Source: Bremerella alba
GTDB taxonomy: Bacteria; Planctomycetota; Planctomycetia; Pirellulales; Pirellulaceae
Direction of reading: 5' to 3'
Length of the DNA: 64,000 nt
Assembly (NCBI RefSeq): GCF_013618625.1
Contig: NZ_JABRWO010000015.1
Span: forward strand, 62,001-126,000
Shown here: positions 44,604 through 51,782 of the stretch, piece after piece
How positions within the stretch are numbered: the first letter of the stretch is position 1
How the letters are laid out: the number at the start of each line of letters is the position of its first letter
The notes under the pieces: model-generated
The model's input: the letters and a program-made list of their open reading frames with translations, nothing else
What the model was told of the DNA's origin: nothing
Database searches by the model: none
Position numbers and translations under genes: made by a program

Positions 44604-45815
44604 ATGCTATCCGTCACCGAGGCACTCAAAGAAGTTTCTCGCCACGCGTCGCGTCTAACCACGCAAGAGTGCCCCGCGATGGAAGCCATGGGAATGGCCC
44701 TTGCAGAAGACCTGATCAGCCCGGTCGAGTCCCCTGCTTTCGATAAAGCCATGATGGATGGCTTCGCTTTAATCGCCGCCGATACCGATTCCGGCAGCGT
44801 CAATCTTGAAGTCGTGGACGAGATCACCGCTGGAAAAACGGCCAGCGAAGCCATTGAGCCTGGAAAAGCCGCACGCATCATGACAGGCGCCCCAATGCCG
44901 CCGGGTGCCGATTCGGTCGTCATGGTCGAAGACACGCAGATCGACTCTGAGAACGTCAATCGGGTACAGATTCTGCACCAGGTTAAACAAGGTAGTCACG
45001 TTCTGAAGCAGGGTGGCCTGCTGACCAAGGGGCAGGTCGTGATTCCCGCCGGTTCGGTGATTCGTCCGGTTGAGGTTGGTATCCTGGCTGATTTGGCCGG
45101 AGGAAAAGCAATCGTTCGTCGCCGGCCAACGGTCGCCATCATATCGACAGGTGATGAACTTGTCGGACCCAACATTGAACCGGGGCCCGGGCAAATTCGG
45201 AACACCAATGGCCCCATGCTCCAAGCGATGGCGACCGAGTCAGGTGCAATCGTCAAACAGCTGGGCATTGTTCGCGATAACCGAGATGATCTCGCTGCGG
45301 CAATCACGGAAGGCCTTCAAGCGGATGTGTTGCTGATTTCTGGTGGAATGTCGGTCGGCGTGAAAGACTTTGGTCCCCAGCTTCTGGCAGAGCAGGGGGT
45401 CGAGAAGATCTTCCACAAAGTGCAGCTCAAACCAGGGAAACCACTCTGGTTTGGTCAACAAATAGACACGGACACTCCGACGCTCGTATTTGGTCTGCCA
45501 GGCAATCCGGTGAGCAGTCTTGTTTGCTATCACTTATTTGTTCGTAGCGCATTGAACGAACTGATGGGGCGAAGCTACGAGTCTCCGTTCGTACCCGGGT
45601 TCCTTCTGACACGCGATTTTTTCAATCCAGGCAATCGCCCGGTCTTCTTTCCTGCGTTTGCCAGCCGCAAAGATGGGGGAGGAGCGACGATTTCTCCACT
45701 CAACTGGAAAGGCTCAGCTGATCTAGCCACCTTAGCAAAGGCCAACGCGCTGGCCTATTTCGAAGCAAACAGCCAGTACGAAGCTGGGCAATTCGTATCA
45801 GCCGTAATGGTTTAG
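44604..45815 (+). CDS. moeA: Molybdopterin molybdotransferase
   Basis: The ATG at 44604 is seven bases after AAGGAG and is preferred to the frame start at 44568. The 403-residue enzyme shows MMDGFALIA near residue 50, RIMTGAPMPPGAD near 93, STGDELVGP, LISGGMSVGVKDF and GLPGNPVSSLV, all MoeA landmarks. It inserts molybdate into adenylated molybdopterin during molybdenum cofactor synthesis. Its partner MogA/MoaB is not in the window. It sits in a short operon with the TrpG/PabA-like gene. Confidence 0.94.
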   Translation: MLSVTEALKEVSRHASRLTTQECPAMEAMGMALAEDLISPVESPAFDKAMMDGFALIAADTDSGSVNLEVVDEITAGKTASEAIEPGKAARIMTGAPMPPGADSVVMVEDTQIDSENVNRVQILHQVKQGSHVLKQGGLLTKGQVVIPAGSVIRPVEVGILADLAGGKAIVRRRPTVAIISTGDELVGPNIEPGPGQIRNTNGPMLQAMATESGAIVKQLGIVRDNRDDLAAAITEGLQADVLLISGGMSVGVKDFGPQLLAEQGVEKIFHKVQLKPGKPLWFGQQIDTDTPTLVFGLPGNPVSSLVCYHLFVRSALNELMGRSYESPFVPGFLLTRDFFNPGNRPVFFPAFASRKDGGGATISPLNWKGSADLATLAKANALAYFEANSQYEAGQFVSAVMV

Positions 45816-45934
45816 CCCCCGCCTTTAGGCCGTTGGCCAGCGGTCCAGTCTGGGCTACACTTCTCCGTGATATTCAGAGTACCAGAACTGAGGGTACTCT
45901 CGACTTAAAGGGCAATCTAAGGTCGAGGCAACAC

Positions 45935-46378
45935 GTGAGCCAATTGACGAAACTGGCCAGGAATTGGTTTGAGCTGGTATGGAATCAGCGCAGTGATGAA
46001 GCCATTTTTGACCTTTCTGCTAAGAACGCTGTCGGATACGCCGAGTCAGATATCCGTTATTTCAGCATGGATACGTTTAAGGAGTTTCGGGATAACGTTC
46101 TTGCAGCCATGCCCGATCTTCATATGGAGGTCGAAGCGGTTATCGAACAACCACCCGATGTCGTCGTTCGATGGTTTTTGACCGGAACCCATACCGGAAA
46201 CGGCTTTGGATTTCCGCCAACTCGTTCACGCGTTACGCTGCGTGGCATGACATGGCTGCGAACCGATGAAGACAACAAGTTTATCGAAGGCTGGGATTGC
46301 TGGAACCAAGGAAGGATGCTGCAAATCTTTGTGGGAGCAGCGAAAGGGAATTCTGCCCACAATGATGACCAACAGTAG
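45935..46378 (+). CDS. SnoaL-like / ester cyclase family protein
   Basis: GTG at 45935 is placed six bases after GAGG and gives 147 residues; the longer frame to 45833 is less likely. LARNWFELVWNQRSDEAIFD at the start, then FRDNVLAAMPDLHMEVEAVI and the VVVRWFLTGTHTG strand, are typical of SnoaL-like NTF2-fold proteins. Members bind small hydrophobic molecules and some are cyclases or isomerases. No partner gene suggests the substrate. Confidence 0.8.
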   Translation: MSQLTKLARNWFELVWNQRSDEAIFDLSAKNAVGYAESDIRYFSMDTFKEFRDNVLAAMPDLHMEVEAVIEQPPDVVVRWFLTGTHTGNGFGFPPTRSRVTLRGMTWLRTDEDNKFIEGWDCWNQGRMLQIFVGAAKGNSAHNDDQQ

Positions 46379-46458
46379 TAGCAAGTCGACCTAGGACCTG
46401 CTCGGGAAACCGCTTAGATTAGAGACTTCCAATTGCCCGGTTTCCTGCGAGTATCCTA

Positions 46459-48237
46459 GTGCACGCTTCCGAATCTCTACCTGCGACTTCCCTAACCGAA
46501 ACCCAAGCCTCGCGTACGCTTACGTGGCGTGGAGTCTTGGTGCTTGCCATCGCGAGCTCTCTCTTGCTGGCAGCCGCATTTCCGCCGTTGAATTTCTGGC
46601 CATTGGGCTGGATCGCTCCGATTGGTTGGTTGCTGTTAGTCCGTACGCCGGTGCTTCCCAAACGATCGTACTGGATACTTTACTTCTCAGGGTTGTTGTT
46701 CTGGCTGACCGTGCTTTTTGGCGTCGGCAATGCGCACTGGGCCACGCGTCTATTCGGCTGGCCGGTGCTTTGTGGTTACCTGGCCTGCTACATTCCTCTG
46801 TTTGTCGTCCTCAGCCGATTCATCATTCATCGCACCTTTGTACCGCTGGCGATTGTGGCTCCCATTGTGTGGACAGCCCTGGAATACATTAGGGCTCACT
46901 TTGCCACCGGGTTCTCGATCGCCATGCTGGGGCATACCCAGGTCGAAATCTTGTCGTTGGTGCAGATCGCCGAAATCGTGGGTGCTTACGGAGTGAGCTT
47001 CGTGATGATCCTGGTGGCCGCTCTGCTTGTTGCGGCAATCTCGACAACATTTACGCGGTCATCTGTCCATCGCAACCCCAGCGTGATTCGTCGAGCAGGT
47101 CTCGTTTTAACGGCCCTGACGATCATGACGGGATACTTTTTCTCCGGATACCTACTTCTCGATGCGAACGGTTTGCTTGCGGGCGGATCCCGAGGAGATC
47201 ATCACGACGAAGAATCTCGCAGCGTACGTATCGGCTTGGTCCAAGGATCGATCGACACCGTTTTCGGCGATCCGACGCAATCTACCCGTACTTTCGAGCA
47301 GTACACGGCACTCACCGATCACTTGGTGAAAGCCCATCCTGATCTCGATTTAATCGTCTGGCCGGAAACGACGATGGGAGATCACATGGTTTTCGATCTC
47401 GGTAATGACTACGCCCCTCCGGTGAATTTGCCCATCGATGCCGAGGAGCATAAGAAGCGGATTCTCAGCCGAGCCAATGGATTCAACGGCTTTCTGAAAG
47501 ATCTGGCCGTCAACCGTTGGAAGGCACCCTTGCTTCTAGGCACTTCCACGTTGCGTTACGGCAATCAGAGAATGGATCACTTCAACACGGCCATCCACGT
47601 GGGACGCCAAGGAACGATTGTCACGCGGTATGACAAAATGCACCCGGTGATGTTTGGCGAATACGTTCCCTTCGGCGAGTACGTTCCTTTCGTTTACGAC
47701 TTGCTTCCCATTGGCGGCGGACTCACGCCGGGTCAAACACCGGTCGCGGTCGATGTCGAAGACGTTTCCCTGGTTCCCTGTATCTGCTTCGAGAATACCG
47801 TTCCACAATTCGTTGCCGGGCAAGTACGCCAGCTTCACAAGCAGGGGCACGATGTCGATGCCTTAATCACGCTGACCAACGACGGGTGGTTCTGGGGATC
47901 TAGCATTTTGGACCTCCATCTCACGTGTGCTCGGTTTCGCGCGATTGAAAACCGCCGACCGATGCTGGTCGCTGCAAATACCGGCATCTCGGCCGTAATC
48001 GCCCCGTCGGGGAAGTTAACTCAATATTCACCAGTCCAAAAAACGACGTACCTGGTCGCCGAGATCTACCCGACCGAGCGACCACTGACCCAATACACAC
48101 GCTACGGAGATTGGTTTGCCGCAGGCTGCCTGGTTCTAGCGATTGTAGGGGCGATCGCTGGGTGGTTTGTGGGAACCAAAAGAGCCAATAACCCCCTGGA
48201 AGGTGAACGTAACCAGCAGACGGAGGGGCTTCAATAG
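46459..48237 (+). CDS. lnt: Apolipoprotein N-acyltransferase
   Basis: A GTG start gives 592 residues. The first 235 contain about seven membrane helices, followed by a nitrilase-type periplasmic domain. The triad is visible as E303 (IVWPETTMGD), K393 (RYDKMHPVMFGEYVPF) and C443 (CICFEN), matching E267, K335 and C387 of E. coli Lnt. A last helix lies near the C-terminus. It adds the third acyl chain to lipoproteins, consistent with lipoproteins in this window. The segment between helix seven and the domain is longer than usual. Confidence 0.93.
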   Translation: MHASESLPATSLTETQASRTLTWRGVLVLAIASSLLLAAAFPPLNFWPLGWIAPIGWLLLVRTPVLPKRSYWILYFSGLLFWLTVLFGVGNAHWATRLFGWPVLCGYLACYIPLFVVLSRFIIHRTFVPLAIVAPIVWTALEYIRAHFATGFSIAMLGHTQVEILSLVQIAEIVGAYGVSFVMILVAALLVAAISTTFTRSSVHRNPSVIRRAGLVLTALTIMTGYFFSGYLLLDANGLLAGGSRGDHHDEESRSVRIGLVQGSIDTVFGDPTQSTRTFEQYTALTDHLVKAHPDLDLIVWPETTMGDHMVFDLGNDYAPPVNLPIDAEEHKKRILSRANGFNGFLKDLAVNRWKAPLLLGTSTLRYGNQRMDHFNTAIHVGRQGTIVTRYDKMHPVMFGEYVPFGEYVPFVYDLLPIGGGLTPGQTPVAVDVEDVSLVPCICFENTVPQFVAGQVRQLHKQGHDVDALITLTNDGWFWGSSILDLHLTCARFRAIENRRPMLVAANTGISAVIAPSGKLTQYSPVQKTTYLVAEIYPTERPLTQYTRYGDWFAAGCLVLAIVGAIAGWFVGTKRANNPLEGERNQQTEGLQ

Positions 48238-48685
48238 CCTATCCCGATGATCGGTTATCCCTAGAAACCGAATGAAGCTCCCCCATCCGACGTACGACTT
48301 ACAGAAGTCATGCAAATTTCTCAGTCTGAGACCGTCGTAAAGCATTATCGTCGTTTATATTAGATCAGGGGATAGGCGCACTGCGGAACGAGTTCCGGTT
48401 ATAGAGCCACATTTCCCAGAACCCCCAAACTAATTTGTCCGTTTTGTTGACACTGTTCAAACCCCAGAATTATACTGGCCGTAAATACTCACACATCTTG
48501 TCCCTAACTAAACACCCGGTACTCTTCGAGCGCGATCTTGAAGAGACTGCTTTTCGGTTGTTGGATCCGTCAATCTGCATGGACGCGGCTTGCCAAAATC
48601 GCATGAAGTTCTTTTGTGCGACTGCAAGCGACGATAAACCGACCTAGGCAAGGCCTTGGCGAAAGCCATTGAAGGAGTCATATCC
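48238..48685. other. Gap with promoter and long leader
   Basis: No supported gene in 448 bases. The gap contains the consensus promoter at 48447-48476 and so a leader of about 200 bases in front of the coiled-coil gene. A 70-codon frame at 48435-48647 overlaps the promoter itself and is rejected. Confidence 0.5.
48447..48476 (+). promoter_or_regulatory. Sigma-70-type promoter for the coiled-coil membrane protein
   Basis: TTGACA (48447-48452), an 18-base spacer and TATACT (48471-48476) give the best promoter match in the window. The ATG of the next gene is at 48686, which implies a leader of about 200 bases. Confidence 0.65.
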
Positions 48686-49531
48686 ATGACATTGATCGGA
48701 AAGATCTTTACCGTCCTGATTCTCATCATGAGCTTGGTCTTCATGACCGTGGCCATGATGGTGTATGCCACGCACAAAAACTGGCGCGACGTGGTGAAAG
48801 GGGATGGTGCTGCTGTTCAGGGAATGGAAAAAACCATTACCGAACAGAAGACAGCCGCAACTAACCTGCAAGGTGAAATCGAAACGCTCAAGACAAAGCT
48901 CGAGCAAGAACGAGCCGCTCGCGTTTTCGCATTGGCTGCCTTACAAGCTCGGACCAAGCTGCAAGATGCCGAACTGCAACGTTTGGATCAAGAGAACGAG
49001 CGTCTGGTCAAGTCGGAAGCCGACATGAAGATCCTCTTGGAATTGGCCGAAACCAACTCGAAGAATCTCAAGCAGGAAGTCGCTCAATTGCGGGGCGATA
49101 TCAAGACGGCACAATCCGATCGTGATACCAACTTCCAGGAAGTTGTCATGCTGACCGACAAACTTCAGCAGTACAAAGTTGAACAAGACCGCCTGAAGGA
49201 ACGCGAACAGCAGTTGGTCAACACGACCGCTCGCATGCAGCGTGTTCTCACGGCACACGGAATGGACCAGTACACACCAGTCGATGGAATTCCACCTAAG
49301 CTGGAAGCTGTCGTCACAGCTGTCAATGATAACAACATGGTCGAGATCTCGGTTGGTTCTGACGATGGCATCCGACGAGGCAATACGCTGGACGTATTCC
49401 GCGGAGACGCTTATCTCGGTCGCATCATCATTAAAGAAACTGCTCCGGATCGTGCGGTCGGCGAAATCGATCGGGAATTCCGCCGCGGCCTGATTAAGAA
49501 GGGTGACTATGTCTCCACAAAGCTCGGATAA
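48686..49531 (+). CDS. Membrane-anchored coiled-coil protein
   Basis: The ATG at 48686 lies eight bases after GAAGGAG, giving 281 residues. One N-terminal membrane helix (residues about 5-28, LIGKIFTVLILIMSLVFMTV) is followed by a long coiled coil (about 50-185) with regular heptads such as LQGEIETLKTKLEQERAARV. A small C-terminal beta-rich domain (GSDDGIRRGNTLDVFRGDAY) comes last. The layout suggests an envelope scaffold. Its last codons overlap a 51-codon membrane-protein gene. Confidence 0.8.
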   Translation: MTLIGKIFTVLILIMSLVFMTVAMMVYATHKNWRDVVKGDGAAVQGMEKTITEQKTAATNLQGEIETLKTKLEQERAARVFALAALQARTKLQDAELQRLDQENERLVKSEADMKILLELAETNSKNLKQEVAQLRGDIKTAQSDRDTNFQEVVMLTDKLQQYKVEQDRLKEREQQLVNTTARMQRVLTAHGMDQYTPVDGIPPKLEAVVTAVNDNNMVEISVGSDDGIRRGNTLDVFRGDAYLGRIIIKETAPDRAVGEIDREFRRGLIKKGDYVSTKLG

Positions 49532-49664
49532 GTCTGGACGCAAGTCCAACCTCAGCGTCTACACCATGATGCTGATCCTGTCGTTTATCGCATTGACGAC
49601 CGGTGCCATCCTACTGTTCATGGAACTCCAGCGCTACGGTAGCTGGCCTCAGTGGAACACTTAG
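49509..49664 (+). CDS. 51-residue single-span membrane protein overlapping the coiled-coil gene
   Basis: ATG at 49509 starts inside the last eight codons of the coiled-coil gene, in another frame, and the frame ends with TAG at 49662-49664. The product begins MSPQSSDKSGRKSNLSVYT, has one hydrophobic segment (MMLILSFIALTTGAILLFM) and ends ELQRYGSWPQWNT. The overlap with the upstream gene and the terminator 33 bases later argue that it is real. It may assist the coiled-coil protein in the membrane. No family recognised. Confidence 0.7.
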   Translation: MSPQSSDKSGRKSNLSVYTMMLILSFIALTTGAILLFMELQRYGSWPQWNT

Positions 49665-49696
49665 TCAACCTGTGCATATCGACTTCAAAACGCTCA

Positions 49697-49724
49697 AGCG
49701 AAGCCAAACGGCTTCGCTTTTTTT
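49697..49724 (+). terminator. Rho-independent terminator of the coiled-coil operon
   Basis: AGCGAAGCC (49697-49705) and GGCTTCGCT (49710-49718) form a perfect nine-pair stem with loop AAAC and a run of seven T. Confidence 0.92.
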
Positions 49725-49843
49725 ATTGGCTTGAAATAGCCGCTTGGAATCGCGAGAAAGAAGGGTTTCCACGGATGATTCTTCGAGGCGACAAAGGGCC
49801 TTCTCCTACTCTCACGATATTCGAACATCGTCTAAACCCGCGG

Positions 49844-50275
49844 TTAAGACTTCTCTTCGCGAAGCGTCTCGGGATGGACTGCCCCTAGATCGGTGGCCAG
49901 GCGTATCGCTTCTCGCTGACTGCTGTAGTAGATTCGCGTCGGCAGAATCATATTGATGTGATACTCAAGATTTACCCGGCGGTCGCTTGCTGAAGTGCTT
50001 AAGACGATCCGTTGACGGGCCCGGTGTTCAGGCCCGAGAAGCGTCGACCACCAATTTCCACGCCAGAACGTGAGAGGTTCACGCGCAACTATCCGAGCGT
50101 TGGCGACTTCGTAGAATGCAATCGCCTGGGGGACAACGTCTTCGATCTCTGGCACGAAGAATTCGTACCGATCAACAAACCAGGCCAGCGTCGTTCCACG
50201 GAAGACCTTACTGTGCAAGTACACCTCGCCCGCACTATCGGTTTGAGGTGAACGATAAGGGTTTTGCGTATCCAC
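49844..50275 (-). CDS. Hypothetical protein with NPYxSP N-terminus
   Basis: A GTG start (50275) gives 143 residues beginning MDTQNPYRSPQTDS, an opening often seen in planctomycete hypothetical proteins. The rest is a soluble mixed protein with several Trp and Arg residues (EPLTFWRGNWWSTLLG). No known domain. It is a single gene downstream of the response regulator, on the same strand. Confidence 0.6.
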   Translation of the reverse strand: MDTQNPYRSPQTDSAGEVYLHSKVFRGTTLAWFVDRYEFFVPEIEDVVPQAIAFYEVANARIVAREPLTFWRGNWWSTLLGPEHRARQRIVLSTSASDRRVNLEYHINMILPTRIYYSSQREAIRLATDLGAVHPETLREEKS

Positions 50276-50349
50276 GACAGTTCTCTGGCAATATAACTTG
50301 AATCTCTCTCAATTATAGAGAGGAGACGAAGTTCATGCCTGGATTGGTA

Positions 50350-51018
50350 CTAACCGTCGTTACGACTGGCCTCTTGGGCCTGAGGAATCTGCGGTGCCGG
50401 ACTCCATCCGGCATCGAATAGCATGTCGAACAACCGAGCCTTTGAATTGACATTCGTCTTTCGGAAGATGCTCGAACGGCGGAACTGTACAGTCCGCAAA
50501 CTCAACTGCAATCGATCGGCGATTTCCTGATTCGTCCGACCTAGAAACATCAGTTCGAGGACTTTGGTTTCCTCGCTCGAGAGCTCACGCAATAGCTGAT
50601 CCGCTTCTTTGCGTTTGATATTTTTCTCGAAGGTCCGCAGATTCTTATCTAAAGCCTGATGAATGGCCTCGATCAGCCGCGTCGTATTACATGGCTTTTG
50701 AAACAATTCAAAGGCGCCAAGCTTCATAGCCTGAACGGTTGTCGGCACATCGGCATGGGCGGACAAATAGATCACAATCAGCGGCAAGTTAGCCTGATTG
50801 ATACGACGATGCACTTCCAAACCCGAAATACCCGGCAAGCGGATATCGAGCACAACACAGCCTGGCTGCGTGGGTTGAACCTGCTCGAGAAAATCTTCGC
50901 CAGAGCCGTAGGTATAGGCTGTAAGCCCTACCGACTTTGCAAGCTGCAGGAGAGATTCGCGCGCGGCGGGATCATCGTCGACAAAATGAACAATCGATTC
51001 TGAAGTCATGGGATGCAA
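50350..51018 (-). CDS. Response regulator, FixJ/NarL type (REC + LuxR-type HTH)
   Basis: This 222-residue protein has a receiver domain with the acidic pair VDDDP near residue 13, phospho-acceptor D58 in VVLDIRLPG, and K near 108 in FQKPCN. A LuxR-type helix-turn-helix lies near 145-205 (LSSEETKVLELMFLGRTNQE). The start could be M4. It should bind DNA when phosphorylated. No histidine kinase is nearby, so it is an orphan, with a large gene-free region upstream. Confidence 0.88.
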   Translation of the reverse strand: MHPMTSESIVHFVDDDPAARESLLQLAKSVGLTAYTYGSGEDFLEQVQPTQPGCVVLDIRLPGISGLEVHRRINQANLPLIVIYLSAHADVPTTVQAMKLGAFELFQKPCNTTRLIEAIHQALDKNLRTFEKNIKRKEADQLLRELSSEETKVLELMFLGRTNQEIADRLQLSLRTVQFRRSSIFRKTNVNSKARLFDMLFDAGWSPAPQIPQAQEASRNDG

Positions 51019-51335
51019 ACTGTCTACACAGGAAAACGGTCATACCTGTTTACCCCTAGTCGTTTTGCTGCCCTTGATTCCGTTCGCGGCCAAGAGGGTG
51101 GCATCTCGCTGCCCCGTGAAGTGCCGCACGATGCACGTGCGACATTTTCCAGCGAGAATCTTGGTGGGAACTTATATGGAACGTTAATGCAGTGAACTGG
51201 AAAGGAGGATTTTAGAATCGTTCCAACTGATTGCCAGTGTCACTAAAACCTTAACGAATGTTGAATCAGATTCTACTTCCAGTACCTTCATCGGAATACT
51301 ATCGAGGCACCTCAAATAAAAGCCATCGTATTCGT

Positions 51336-51362
51336 GTTTTGTGTAGCAAGACTACACAAAAC
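51336..51362. repeat. Perfect 11-base inverted repeat
   Basis: GTTTTGTGTAG (51336-51346) and CTACACAAAAC (51352-51362) are exact complements with a 5-base loop. There is no T-run on either strand, so it is more likely an operator or a hairpin in a leader than a terminator. Confidence 0.55.
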
Positions 51363-51724
51363 AGGCAACTTCCAGCCTTTGCTGCGCCTCAGCCGCAAAA
51401 ATCCCAATGTCTTCCCACTGGAGTTTCTGACTCATCGTAAATATAGGTTGCGATTCTACTTCGTACGGATGCTAATGCTTTCTGGGTCGTTTTTTTTCGT
51501 GAAACGCTTGTCAAGTTACTTTAGTGCGCGTAGCTGCGCCACTAATACAAGTGCAAAGATGGATAATAAGACGGCGGGATGAATTGCGAATCATCTTATT
51601 AATTCTCGCAGAAACTTTCTTGCGCTTCTAAGAAAAAAATGCGGGATGCCGCCCTATTTCCCTAAGCTTTCCCCCCGACAGCTTGCTGTTACAGAGCGTA
51701 TCGGTAGGTCATTTCTCTGACAAA

Positions 51725-51758
51725 AAAAGCCCCTGATGCATATGCATCAGGGGCTTTT
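51725..51758 (-). terminator. 34-base perfect palindromic terminator
   Basis: The sequence from 51725 to 51758 is a perfect palindrome (AAAAGCCCCTGATGCAT and its complement) flanked by A and T runs. It lies 25 bases downstream of the stop of the disordered secreted-protein gene on the minus strand and could also stop plus-strand transcripts. Confidence 0.88.
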
Positions 51759-51782
51759 GATCTTATATCAACAAACAAGTGA

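Larger units (their letters stand above)
51019..51782. other. Longest gene-free region, with inverted repeats
   Basis: 764 bases without a convincing gene. It holds the promoter of the response regulator, an 11-base perfect inverted repeat (51336-51346 with 51352-51362, loop CAAGA), and a 34-base palindrome at 51725-51758. The first repeat has no T-run and could be an operator or a structured RNA. Confidence 0.5.

Noticed and set aside
48435-48647. 70-codon frame between lnt and the coiled-coil gene
   Set aside because: It overlaps the consensus promoter and lacks a ribosome binding site.
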